NCBI GenBank assembly: GCA_010671905.1
Contig: JAAHII010000001.1
Coordinates: forward strand, 1 to 64,000
Length of the DNA stretch: 64,000 bases
Direction of reading: 5' to 3'
Source: Leptolyngbya sp. SIOISBB
GTDB taxonomy: Bacteria; Cyanobacteriota; Cyanobacteriia; Phormidesmidales; Phormidesmidaceae
Both the position numbers and the translations under genes were made by a program. A model generated the notes under the pieces. The model saw only the letters and a list, made by a program, of their open reading frames with translations. It ran no database searches and had not been told where the DNA came from. Below are positions 27,100 through 37,216 of the stretch, piece after piece. Numbering within the stretch: position 1 is the stretch's first letter; the number at the start of each line of letters is the position of its first letter.

Positions 27100-27654
27100 A
27101 TGCGATCGCAGAGGCTGGGCAGATACCTAACGCTGGAGGAGTTTTGCACCTGCACGCAGACGTACCGCAAGTATGCTGACCAGATTGAGCCCTATCCGAA
27201 GAACTGGGAGGAGACGATTCCGGCTTTGGCGGCGTTGTGTCAGCACATCATCGATCCGGTGATTGATGCGTTTGGCCGAGAGCGCTTTCTGCTCACCTAT
27301 GGGTTTTGTTCAGCAGATTTGAATCGGTGGCTAGCGAAGAAGGACCCGGTGACGGGGGTAAAGAATGGCATTGCCAGCCCTGACCGAGATCAGCACATGG
27401 CCCATGAGGTCAATCGGAATGGGAACTACTACTGCTCGCGGTTGGGGGCAGCATGTGATTTTAGGATTATGGATTTGCCGAGTGGTGAGTTAGTGGGGTG
27501 GATTGTGGCGCAGGGGTTACCGTCTGACTGACTGTATTTTTATGGGGCAGAGCGCCCGATTCATATCAGCTATGGGCCGCAGCACAAGCGAGATATTTGG
27601 ACATTTACTGAGCAAGGGATGCCAATTCGGAGTCAGATTAAGTATTTGAGATAA
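27100..27654 (+). pseudogene. Peptidase M15-like gene with in-frame TGA
   Basis: The start ATG 27100 (or GTG 27097) leads a protein with LTLEEFCTCTQTYRKYADQ, FLLTYGFCSADLNRWL, QHMAHEVNRNGNYYC and GAACDFRIMDL. The H..HE ... GAACDF pattern resembles the H-x(n)-G-x-A-x-D metal site of M15-type peptidases. After 143 residues a TGA (27529-27531) interrupts. The same frame then continues without a break as LYFYGAERPIHISYGPQHKR to a TAA at 27652-27654, and this looks like the genuine C-terminus. A single TCA to TGA change would explain it. It could be a fresh pseudogene or a sequence error. Confidence 0.65.
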
Positions 27655-27916
27655 ATCATCATATTTAGTGCAGGAAGCTTTAGTTGGAAAAACTCAGAAA
27701 ACCAGCGACTGTGAGAGAAAAAAAGCTGTAGAATTTCATACGAAACATTGTTCTGTCCAGCGTTCTAGAATTCTCGCAAAAATAAACCAGTACCAGAATA
27801 CTATTTTTCTCGATATTTAGTTGCACAAACAGTTACGGGCTGAAAATACACGGATCCTGAATTTATAGATGAATTTGATACCAAAGCGATCTAACTTACA
27901 TCACTCTATTACGTTT

Positions 27917-29983
27917 CTAATTTTCCAAAACACCAAGTGTTTTAAGTGAAGTCATATTAGTTCGACTAATGCCTTTTGTATTTCTGAATATGGCTCCTTC
28001 GTAAAGCTTTTCATTTCTAATAACCTTCACACAATTCATAGTATTAAAATCCCATATTCTAATAGTCTCGTCTTGACTACTACTTGCGATGGTTGAACAA
28101 TCATTAGAGAAAACGATTGAATATATCCTGTTTGAATGACCTTCCAGAGTGGCAATGCATTTGCCTGTACCAATATTCCATAGCCTTACAGTATAATCCT
28201 CTCCACCACTAGCGATTATTTGGTTAGTGTAATCAAAAGCTATAGATCGGACTCGATTGGTATGCCCGCTAAGCGTTTGTACGCACTCTAGCGTCCTTGT
28301 GTTCCATACTTTGACCGTATTGTCTCCTGAACCACTCGCTAAAAAGTTGTTGTCTGAACTAAATGAAACTGAATAAACTTGCCCGGTATGCCCAGAAAGA
28401 TTTTTTATAAGCTCTCCAGTTTTAATATTCCAAAGCTTGATTTTTTGATCCTCACTTCCACTGGCTAAAATCTGCTTCTTAAAGTCAAAAGCAATAGATC
28501 GGACGCGGCCTTGGTGACCAGCCAAGGTCCTTAGACTTCGATTCATTCTGCCACTCCAGAGTTTAATCGTGAAGTCTGAACTGCCACTAGCTATAAGTTG
28601 GCCATCGTAGCTGAAACAGACTGACTGTATACGTTTGTTATGCTCTTTGAATGTTTTGAGACATTCCTTTGAGCGAACATCCCAGAGTTTTAATTTACAG
28701 TCAGCGCCACCACTCAGCAAAAGATTGTTATTTGGGCTAAAGGCAACCGTATGAATTTGCCCTTGGTGTCCCACAAACTTCCTTAGCAATTTTCCTGTAG
28801 AGTAATTCCATATTCTTAGAATTCCATCTTCACTCCCACTTGCTATTATTGAACTAGTGTCATTAACATCTATTGATTCTATTAGATTGGTATATCCTTG
28901 AAAGGTTTTGATACATTCGCCTGATGGGATGTTCCAAATCTTTAGACTATGATCTTCTCCTCCACTGGCCAACAAGTTACCATGACGCGCAAGAGAAATA
29001 TCGTATATCTGACCTCGATGTCCTTTCAGAGTCTGAGCGCCACCAGTGCTATCGATATCCCAGATTTTTATTGTCCTATCAGAACTACAACTTAAGATTA
29101 GTTTTTCTTCAGGGTGAAACACAACAGAACGTACCGCTCCAGCATGTCCTATAAAGGTTTTAATGCATGATTCAGAAGCGATATCCCAGAGTTTGATTTG
29201 ACCATCTTCACTACCACTAAGAATTTTTTTTCCGTCTTTACTAAAAGTTATTGAACGAACTAAGCCTTGATGTCCCCAAAGAGTCTTTAGACATTGAGAA
29301 TTTTCTAATTCCCATAGCTTGATTGAAGAGTCGTGGCACCCACTAGCCAAGATTCGGCTGTTGGGATGGAAAGCAATGGAACCTAGTTTGTTAGTACAAC
29401 CTTGTAATGTGCCAATACATGCACCTGTATCTAGGCTCCAGATCTTAACCGTGTGATCATAACTTCCACTAGCCAAACACTTATTGTCAGGACTAAATTG
29501 TATTGAGCGGATCCAGTCTACATGTCCGACCAAACTTGCGATACAAGCGCCCGATCTTAAATGCCAGATATTAATCGTATGGTCATAACTCCCACTAGCT
29601 ATGTACTGATTATCTCCGCTAAATTCAATTGATCTTATCCAGTTTCTATGTCCAGATAGAGTAACTAATTTACCTAGCTTTTTAGTGTCCCAAACATGAA
29701 TATCACCAGAGCTATCGCCTGCCGCAAATAAATTTCCATCAGGACTAAAAGCGACTGAAAAAATGGTTCCAAATGCCTGAGAAAAAGTCGGATTTACCAA
29801 GCTGGCATTGATAAAATTAGTGTTTTTTAAGCTAGCCCTAGAAAAATCTACATCAATAATTTTGCAGTTGCTAAGATCTAAACCTTCTAGAGAGAATGGG
29901 TCGATCTTTAAGAGTAATTCTATTGCATTTCTTCCAATGAATTTGGCTTCTATCAAGGTTTTTTCTTTTGTCATACGCAGCAT
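27917..29983 (-). pseudogene. WD40 propeller part of a broken NACHT-WD40 gene
   Basis: The 688 codons start with a short pentapeptide-like piece (LEGLDLSNCKIIDVDFS, ASLKNTNFINAS). Fourteen WD40 repeats of about 42 residues follow, each ending in IKLW, VWN or similar, which would make two seven-blade propellers. In the same frame the codons upstream of the first ATG continue back past a TGA at 29999-30001 into the linker piece. The ATG at 29983 is therefore unlikely to be the natural start. Lower GC content than its neighbours suggests transfer. In intact homologues such propellers sense ligands and release the NTPase. Confidence 0.7.
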
Positions 29984-29998
29984 TTCTATGAGTTTTTT

Positions 29999-30304
29999 TC
30001 AGCTGTTTTTTTGGATTTTTAATATTGGTATTATTAGACTTGAAATTGCTGTACCTATAGATAGTTTGCTAAGGCTAAAGTAGAGTTGATCTTTGTTTGG
30101 TGAATAATGAGAATTCGCTGCCACTAAAAAATCAGTCTCAAGCAATCCCATTTCTGCCACAATTTTATATGCGACAAAGAACTCTAACAAAGAGCGATGG
30201 GCTGGCGTATAGTCCCCTTCTGCATTACGAATTAGCATCGTCTGCCCCATCATGTCGTAATGCCAATGGTCCAGATCCTTTTCCTCCCTCAACGGCAGGG
30301 CCAA
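29999..30304 (-). pseudogene. Linker piece of the broken NACHT-WD40 gene
   Basis: The frame contains EKDLDHWHYDMMGQTMLIRN and DYTPAHRSLLEFFVAYK, a helical region that normally follows the NACHT domain within one polypeptide. It overlaps the NACHT frame because one extra base in the run at 30286-30288 shifts the reading. Removing a G would give VEEEKDLDHW in the NACHT frame. It ends in a TGA that separates it from the WD40 part in the same frame. Confidence 0.7.
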
Positions 30305-32087
30305 ACAGCTTGCGAATGCGATCAGGGAACTCGCGGTAGTTGATACTCATACGATCGCTGCTCAGCATTTCCCACGACAGCTCACACATGAAATAGAGCT
30401 TGTCCGCCATTGAGGTAAACGTGCGCTCGGCCTTGATGTCCCGCTCCATCTTGTGGCGTACGGCATAGAGATACACTCGCGACATATCCACCGGCTTACC
30501 GGCCTCAATATCCGGCAGCGCTTCTAAAATCAGCTCTGTGAGTATTGGGCGACGGGCCAAATCCAGCAGCTCAGGATTACCCATGATTTGCTCCACCGTA
30601 GTGGGTTGAGCCTGGTGGGAGAGCACTTGACGGATCTGCTCATCGTTGAATTTCTCCAGCTCCAGTACTTCAAACTGGGGTGTTTCTCCCGTCAAGTCTT
30701 TAGTAGACGCTTGCAGTTCTGCATTCAAAAGGGCTCGCCCTTCCTTTGCTTCTGGGAAGTGCTCCGTGCGACAGGTGAGGATAACCTTCGCTCCCGGCAC
30801 CACCACCTTCGCCAGTTCCCAAAAGTTGTTGATCATCTGCTGGCGATCGACACGAGCCGCCATTTCATCAAAGCCGTCGAAGATCAGCAGTAGCTTGCCC
30901 ATGCGGTTGAGCTGTTCAAAGGCCGAATAGCCCGGAATGGGAATCTCGTGCTTGCGGAAGAAGAACTCCGAAAACAGCGACTCCACACTGACCGCTTTGG
31001 CATAGTCTCGCAGCGGCACCACCAGCGGCAATCGGGGGCGCTCCAGTCCTCTGCGCTGGGCTTCGCGGTAACGCTGCAAAGCCTTCCAGGCATAGTGAAA
31101 GGCAAACCAGGTTTTGCCTGTGCCGAACTCTCCCAGCACCGAGATGTGCTCTTTGGCAGGGTCATCGAGCCAGAGGTCGATGTAGCCGTCAATCCAGCCG
31201 TCCCGGTCATCGTAGCGGCTGACGCCAACCCGCTGACGAGTATCGGGGTCAATTTCTTCCTTCAAGCAGGCCAGGGGCACATATTTCTGGTCAATCCCTC
31301 GCTGCTCAATCTCGGATTCTAACCAGGTGAGATAGCCGCTAAAGTCAGCATCTTGATCGAGCAGTTCATCGAAAGTGAAGCAGCCCAGAGCGTCATTTTC
31401 TGCCTTTTCAACCTCGTCTCGGGCCGCTCGACTAATTCGTCGGGCCGTGACCAGCCACCCTTCATCGGTGCGGTGAGTTTCTACAGCCTGTCGCAAGTCT
31501 TGCACATCAGGCAATCCGGCTTCACCATCAATGCCTCGCACCAGAATGCGATCGTATCGCCCTCGCCGCACGGGAATGTTGATAATCCATTCAAAGTAGT
31601 CATCCTGCCAGACTTCATGGGACTCGAAGCGAAAGCCCAAGGTTTCGAACCAGCCGCGCATCTGTTGGGCCAAAGCAAAGGCTTTGCACTGTTCAGCACT
31701 GAAAGTTTCGGGGGCGATCGCGGCTCCCGGTAAAGCTGGATAGTCCTGAGCCGCCAACCGAGCCATTTCAGTCCGCATTCCCTCGATGGTTGGCAGACGA
31801 TTCAACCGCTCTTGCAGACTGCCGATTTGTCGATGCAGGGATTCTAGCTTTTGCTCCGCCAAGATTTCAGCCGGAGTGCGGGTGCGTTTGGCTACTTCAA
31901 TAAAGACGACGGCAAAAGCGTAAAACTCTCTTCGGATATCAACGTTGTGGGCTTGGAGATCGGCTTGGAGGGGATGGTCGGGGTCGAGGTTGAGGCGTTT
32001 GAGCAGTTGAATGACGCGCTCATTGCGATTGATGCTCTCCATCGCAGAGTCGAAGAGCAGATCCATCAGGTTGTCCAGACCAAACAC
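30225..32087 (-). pseudogene. NACHT NTPase part with nuclease-like N-terminal domain
   Basis: The 620-codon frame is intact until the frameshift near 30287, after which about 20 codons are out of frame. Residues about 1-110 are helical. About 138-245 look like a PD-(D/E)xK/Mrr-type nuclease fold (WFETLGFRFESHEVWQDDYFEW, then GWLVTARRISRAARDE and CFTFDELL), though the catalytic residues are not certain. The NACHT NTPase has Walker A GEFGTGKTW (319-327), Walker B LLLIFDGFDEM (399-409) and sensor ILTCRTEH. Proteins of this build belong to the STAND class that triggers antiphage responses. Uma2 and the caspase operon lie upstream, consistent with a defence region. Confidence 0.7.
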
Positions 32088-32178
32088 AGGCGTTCTCCCG
32101 GCACTTTTCTCTAGTGAAAACCAAGTTGCTAGAAAACGCTCGAAAGTTTACGAAGCGCTCAATAAAGCCGTGGATGCT

Positions 32179-32817
32179 TCACTGTAATATATCCATGAGC
32201 CACCGCATGAGGGTGCTGTCGTCTTCGCTTTGGGAGCGGCGTAGCGCCTCTTCCACCAAGCTGACCTCCAGCCCTGACAACGCCTCTGATATTTGCACTT
32301 CACCGCTGCGCTGATCGGCGATCGCAAAGGCAATCACATCCTGTTCGGCGACGTTCACCACCCAGTATTCTGATACGCCTAACCGCTCATACAGTAGCCG
32401 CTTGGCACCCAAGTCATCCTTAAAGGTGCTGCCGCTAATCTCGACAGCTAAGGTTGGTGGCCCAAATACATTCACATCAATCGGTGCATTATCCTGAGGC
32501 GGAATCTGAAAATCTGCGCCAATGTAGAAAGCCATGTCAGGTTGACACCCTCGTTCTCCAGGCTGATAAATGCTGCAATTCATTAAACCGACAACCCGCA
32601 GGTTACGGAGCATCCCATAAAGACTGATGACTTGAGAAATCAGTGTGTTTTGTCGCGCATGTCCTCGACCGAGCGGGGCCATCTCAATCCTCATGGTGCC
32701 GTTGTCAAAGTAGCCGCGACTTTTCTCATACTGCGGATCGTCCATAGCCGCTGCAAACTCTTCCCAGGTCGCTTTCACCCAGGTATCCGTTTGAATCTGA
32801 GAGGTCGATAAGGTCAT
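32179..32817 (-). CDS. Uma2-family nuclease (DUF820)
   Basis: This 212-residue protein fits the very common cyanobacterial Uma2 family with a PD-(D/E)xK nuclease fold. The motif residues seen are QPDMAFYI near residue 92, the LAVEISGST strand, DDLGAKRLLYERLGVSEYWVV and the final NVAEQDV. The catalytic D, E and K are all present. The cellular role of Uma2 proteins is not settled; they occur in many copies per genome and often lie beside mobile or defence genes. Here it lies 91 bases upstream of the NACHT gene on the same strand. Confidence 0.85.
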   Translation of the reverse strand: MTLSTSQIQTDTWVKATWEEFAAAMDDPQYEKSRGYFDNGTMRIEMAPLGRGHARQNTLISQVISLYGMLRNLRVVGLMNCSIYQPGERGCQPDMAFYIGADFQIPPQDNAPIDVNVFGPPTLAVEISGSTFKDDLGAKRLLYERLGVSEYWVVNVAEQDVIAFAIADQRSGEVQISEALSGLEVSLVEEALRRSQSEDDSTLMRWLMDILQ

Positions 32818-32882
32818 AGCTTGATGCTCGCCACAGCCCGTGAACTTGCTTCTAGTTTAATGCTCTAACTGAGAATGAATGA

Positions 32883-33044
32883 TCACTGCCTATTTCTGAA
32901 CTCAGTCGCATCTTTACGCCTCGGCTCGTACAAGCGGATGTGGAGTTGGACTATCCCACGTTTGAGATTGCTGAAGTGTGCGGGTTTGCCTCGAGAGAGA
33001 AAGCGTTAAAGTTCTCGAAAGAAATTGTTGTGTGGCGAGATTAA
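32883..33044 (+). pseudogene. Possible 3' gene fragment
   Basis: The plus strand carries 53 codons without a start, ending in TAA at 33042-33044. The peptide has protein-like character (FTPRLVQADVELDYPTFEIA, then VCGFASREKALKFSKEIVVW), but I do not recognise a family. It may be the C-terminal stump of a lost gene. The rest of 32818-33155 contains nothing recognisable. Confidence 0.3.
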
Positions 33045-33155
33045 TTTCTCCAGGCAGTCAGCCATTGTTTTTAAAGGTGCAAAGTCTTTGGGGGCTTGCT
33101 GATAACCAGCCTGGTATCGCTTGAGACAAGGGTAGTACAGAACAGTGAATGGTAG

Positions 33156-36100
33156 TCAGTTAGTCCTGACACTGCTTATTCCATTGGCCTTAGCATTCCT
33201 ACAGAGCCGCATAAACGTAGCCCCTGTAATTGAAGTATATATAAAGCAACCAAATATTATCCAAAGGTTGACAGCGACATAAGTAGGGAAAGAGATAAAT
33301 ACATTTGCTACTACCAAAACCCCACTAATTCCACCTGCTGTTCCGAAGGACAATCCCAAGACAGTCGCTAGTATCCATAAGCGACTTTTGAGCAGTAGCT
33401 TTCTAAGCGTTAACCACTGAGCAGATCCAAGTCCTAATCCGTAAACAGCACCTGCGTATGACGAAAGCATTATGAAAGGAGCCGGTTCGTTAATACTTGT
33501 ATTAGATTGCAATAAAGGTGCCACAAAAAATACTGAAAGTAACCCGAGGGCTACAAGTGACCCCAAAAAAGTTGCTCGCCACCAACGAGTTTCGGGAAGA
33601 AATCTCCTGATGACTAACTGCTGAGCCCAGCCCACACATAATCCCCCGACGATAAAACCTATAATCGTAGTCTCCCAGGAATCACCCACTATACCGACCA
33701 ATCCACTTATCAGCATTGCTAAAGAGTTTGCCAATACCCACTGCACAAAAAATCTTGATCCTGGAGGATGCTCCAAGTTCATAGTGGGTTGGGCCCCTTT
33801 TGCTGGTGTAGACTGACGCATAAACCAATACAAGGCAGATCCAGTGCTTGCACTGTATAATATGCTGCCAATCAACCCCCACAACAGATAAAGCCGATTT
33901 AGGGTGAACGAAGGAGAAGAAGGTATTAAAACAAACGTTAGTAAACCCAAAATTATCCCTACAGCCGCACCAACAGCACTCACAGTTATCCAGACCCACC
34001 ACCGCATTTTGGGGAGTTGTCGTTTCATTCTTATCCCCTGTACTAGGGCCGTTACGCTCCCAGCAAAGGCTCCGCCCGTCAAGAAGTAGATAATCCAGAA
34101 CCAACTATTAGAGATACCCCAGAGCAAAAGTCCTACAGGACTGGCTAAACCTATTCCCAAAAACAGACCCAGGACGGTGTATAGTCCCCAATAAGTTCCA
34201 GGCAATTGTTTTCTGATCACTAGCCACTGGCCTACACTTATTCCCACTGCAATGATGGCAAGCCCCACTACGGCACCTAGATAATTAACTCCGATGGCTA
34301 GGCCGACTGCAATGCCTAACTCTACCGGAATGACTGTGGCCAACAACCATTGCAGAAAGAAGGGCCACCCTACATGTTTCGACCGTTCCCGAAGCAGCTT
34401 CTGGCGAAGTTTGTGGGGAATTTGCACCGCCAGGGGTTTGCGACTGGCCATAAACTCCTGAAAGATATAGTCCTGCATCAGATGATCTTGCGAGGTTTGT
34501 TGATGGTTTGAGCGCAGCCGCCACCTTGCCAGCAAAGACGTCACATTACGATGTTCTTGGGCGATAGCCAGCTGTTGTTGGCCTACGATCCCCTGTTCAT
34601 TGGGCTCAACTGCCAGAAAATCTTCGAGACGTTGGCGGACTTCTTTCTCCCGTTCGGGAGGCATGTCATATATGAATATTGAACGCAGCCAATTGGGAAT
34701 AGAACCATAGCGGAACCAAGGCAGACGGGCCAGATCGGTGATCGGACAAGTTTGTAGGAGCGATTTCCCCTCAGGTGTTTTGAGGGTATTGCCTAGATAT
34801 ACTGTCAGATTCCAAAGCAGTTCCGGAAAAATGGCGCAAGCACTTAACCAGTCATAGCCCGCTGTCCCTAGGTAATGCCGTAGCTCATCTAACATATCGG
34901 CAGTTAATTCGGAATCTGGGGGATCGCGTTCGATCCAGCGCTGAGATTGCCCCCTGAGCAATTTTGGGAATGGTGCTTGGCGCTCATTTTCTGAGGCAAA
35001 TAAGGCTTCTCCCGATTGCAAGCTTTGAATCAGGTTCACTAAACCATCCACTGTTGCGGGGAGAACAACAAATTTACGGGATAGTTCTAACTCTTGATAA
35101 CCCCAATAGTTCTCTCTCTTGGGTGTTAATATCGCTCGATGAGTCCAGGCTAAGAAACGGTCTAACCAGGGCTCCAGCTTGCCGGTCAGAGAACTAAAAA
35201 AGCCTTCGGCATCGGAGAAAATTAACAGCCGGTAGTGACTGTAGCGGGCAGCGATATCCTCTAATTTATAGGGAATCCCTTCCCCAGTCATGGGAAAACA
35301 AATGCGAGGATCAGCATCAAAGTAGTAGCCAGTAATGAAAACTCCATTACGCACTAGCCGCTGCAACATTTCTGTCATTAATCGAGCTTGCTGGTCGTTG
35401 TGATGAGCCCGATCAATCAGCACAAGATATTCAGGTAATACCTGGCGATAGCCATATGCTGGTGAAAAGCGGCCACCCTTATGAATCGTTTTGCTGATAG
35501 TTTTACGAACATCTAAGTCTTGGGACGGAACTCGTATTCGCCGTCTCAAACCTTGAGCAATGCGTAAAAACACTACGGTTGGTAGCAGTTCTTCTACAAA
35601 ACCTGAAATTGTTATTTGCTGAAGTTCCGGTTTTTGATCAGTAGTCCGGCGTCTAAAGTATTGACGGGCCATCAAAAATCGCCATATAGGCCAAGCTAAT
35701 ACTGTGAGTAGGAGTCCTCCCAGAAGCAAAACAATCTCAATCTGAATCTCTTGTCCTTCTCCATTTTCGATTGGCTGAACAGGTCCACTTGTAGAGATTA
35801 GGGAAACTAACAAGGGCCATGCTTGAATCAGGAGGTGGATAAGAACCGCTACAATACAGGCTCCAATAGTCAATAAGATTAATCGAAACCGACGAGATTT
35901 TCGCTCAATTTTTCTCAACTCCCGTTTGAAGGTCTCAGCCTTCTCGTCTTCTTTTTGGGCTGTAACTAAGGAATCTGCGTCAATACGTTGAATCCACTGG
36001 TTGAATCGAAGTTGAAAGTCTTGCTGCTGCTCGGGAGAATTACACAACAATGGACCGATTAAAGTCCTCAGCTGCGATGGTTGCTGAATCTTGTACTTTT

Positions 36101-36251
36101 GGGCAACAAGGGCAAAAAGCAGATCCTGAACAGCAACATATTGGGAAACACCAATGTTATATTTGGCTTCGTGTTTGAGCTGGTCGACAAACTCAAGTAG
36201 CCGATTGGGATCTAGCCAGCCTGAGACTGCTTCTGGCGATTTTCCACCCAT
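33156..36251 (-). CDS. vWA-like protein with large C-terminal membrane bundle
   Basis: This 1031-residue protein is the last gene of the caspase/MoxR operon. Residues 1-115 form a helical domain (NRLLEFVDQLKHEAKYNIGV), then two membrane helices (about 122-150 and 171-192). About 230-400 resemble a vWA-type fold (LPEYLVLIDRAHHNDQQARL, FITGYYFDADPRICFP, YRLLIFSDAEGFF). The metal-site DxSxS is not intact. A helical region to about 630 follows, then ten or more glycine-rich membrane helices with (G/A)QWLV(I/L)RK and QQLVIRRFLP motifs. vWA and MoxR proteins act as pairs, so this protein is probably the partner of the AAA ATPase. The start at 36251 overlaps the ATPase gene by 40 bases. Confidence 0.7.
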   Translation of the reverse strand: MGGKSPEAVSGWLDPNRLLEFVDQLKHEAKYNIGVSQYVAVQDLLFALVAQKYKIQQPSQLRTLIGPLLCNSPEQQQDFQLRFNQWIQRIDADSLVTAQKEDEKAETFKRELRKIERKSRRFRLILLTIGACIVAVLIHLLIQAWPLLVSLISTSGPVQPIENGEGQEIQIEIVLLLGGLLLTVLAWPIWRFLMARQYFRRRTTDQKPELQQITISGFVEELLPTVVFLRIAQGLRRRIRVPSQDLDVRKTISKTIHKGGRFSPAYGYRQVLPEYLVLIDRAHHNDQQARLMTEMLQRLVRNGVFITGYYFDADPRICFPMTGEGIPYKLEDIAARYSHYRLLIFSDAEGFFSSLTGKLEPWLDRFLAWTHRAILTPKRENYWGYQELELSRKFVVLPATVDGLVNLIQSLQSGEALFASENERQAPFPKLLRGQSQRWIERDPPDSELTADMLDELRHYLGTAGYDWLSACAIFPELLWNLTVYLGNTLKTPEGKSLLQTCPITDLARLPWFRYGSIPNWLRSIFIYDMPPEREKEVRQRLEDFLAVEPNEQGIVGQQQLAIAQEHRNVTSLLARWRLRSNHQQTSQDHLMQDYIFQEFMASRKPLAVQIPHKLRQKLLRERSKHVGWPFFLQWLLATVIPVELGIAVGLAIGVNYLGAVVGLAIIAVGISVGQWLVIRKQLPGTYWGLYTVLGLFLGIGLASPVGLLLWGISNSWFWIIYFLTGGAFAGSVTALVQGIRMKRQLPKMRWWVWITVSAVGAAVGIILGLLTFVLIPSSPSFTLNRLYLLWGLIGSILYSASTGSALYWFMRQSTPAKGAQPTMNLEHPPGSRFFVQWVLANSLAMLISGLVGIVGDSWETTIIGFIVGGLCVGWAQQLVIRRFLPETRWWRATFLGSLVALGLLSVFFVAPLLQSNTSINEPAPFIMLSSYAGAVYGLGLGSAQWLTLRKLLLKSRLWILATVLGLSFGTAGGISGVLVVANVFISFPTYVAVNLWIIFGCFIYTSITGATFMRLCRNAKANGISSVRTN

Positions 36252-37216
36252 TCCTCTACCATCTCCGTTGCTTTTTGGGTTTGTATATCAGTGGTCTTAA
36301 TCAAACTACTGAGGGTTTTTAAGGCCAGTTCCGGCTGTGACAAAGGATTTTCTGCATCGGAGATCTCTTGAAGGGCTATCATCCATCCCAAAAGCTCTGC
36401 CACCGCAGGTTTCTTCCCTAAGCTAAACTTGCGGAGTTTGAAGAAGAGATCGAGGGCCTCTCGGAGAAAATCACTACTTCCTGCTGAATATAGACCAAGA
36501 CGATTGGTGACAATCTCTTTCAAACGATCTTCCTCAGGAAAAGGGATATGGTAGTAGATACAGCGTCGTAAAAATGCCTCAGGCAAATCCTTTTCCGAGT
36601 TACTGGTAATAATGACGATGGGTTGAAGTTCTGAATCAGCTTCGATTTCCTGATTTTGCAACTCTGGTACGCGAAAGTATAAATACTCAAGCTCATTCAG
36701 AATGTCGTTGGGGAAATCGCGAGGAGCTTTGTCAACTTCATCAATTAACACAACAGATCGTTGCCTACCAGGATGTTGAAAACCTGGCGGTAGCACATGC
36801 TGCACATCGTTTGGGTCGCGGGTAAATAGAATAGCTTTCCCCAAAGCTTGATAGGTGAGGTAGTCAAGAGGGCCTTTGTCGATAACGCTGCCGTGGGCAT
36901 CCTGAAACTGCTTTAAAGTGTCATAGATGAAAAATAGGTCTTGAGCTGTACTGGTCGATTTTGTCTCAAACTTTAAGGGGGCATCAAATCCTAACTGCCA
37001 TGCCAAACTATAGGCAAACATTGTTTTTCCGGTACCGGGTTCTCCGGTCAAAAGGAGAGGCTGCCCCAATATGATGGCAACATTACAGGCATCAACTAAG
37101 CCCTGATCTGCTTTGTAATGCTCTGGCTTGAGCATCTGAGCCCGTCGAGATATTGGAAGTTGAGCGGGGGTTTCTCGACGTTTTTGAACATTGCCCAAAT
37201 AGTATGGATATTTCAT
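36212..37216 (-). CDS. MoxR-type AAA+ ATPase
   Basis: The 334-residue protein has all core AAA+ residues: Walker A GEPGTGKT (58-65), Walker B VVLIDEVDKAP (155-165), sensor-1 TSNSEKDLPEAF and arginine pair FLRRC (216-219). The family usually remodels or loads metal into vWA-containing partners. Its start overlaps the caspase gene by ATGA (37213-37216) and its end overlaps the vWA-like gene by 40 bases, so the three are translated in strict coupling. I infer that ATP-driven remodelling links sensing by the vWA-like membrane protein to the caspase. Confidence 0.88.
   Translation of the reverse strand: MKYPYYLGNVQKRRETPAQLPISRRAQMLKPEHYKADQGLVDACNVAIILGQPLLLTGEPGTGKTMFAYSLAWQLGFDAPLKFETKSTSTAQDLFFIYDTLKQFQDAHGSVIDKGPLDYLTYQALGKAILFTRDPNDVQHVLPPGFQHPGRQRSVVLIDEVDKAPRDFPNDILNELEYLYFRVPELQNQEIEADSELQPIVIITSNSEKDLPEAFLRRCIYYHIPFPEEDRLKEIVTNRLGLYSAGSSDFLREALDLFFKLRKFSLGKKPAVAELLGWMIALQEISDAENPLSQPELALKTLSSLIKTTDIQTQKATEMVEEWVENRQKQSQAG

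Noticed and set aside
29984-30020. AAAAAAC heptamer just before the TGA as a programmed -1 frameshift site
   Set aside because: A -1 slip there leads to a different frame from the WD40 part, which is in frame zero with the TGA. It cannot rescue the protein.
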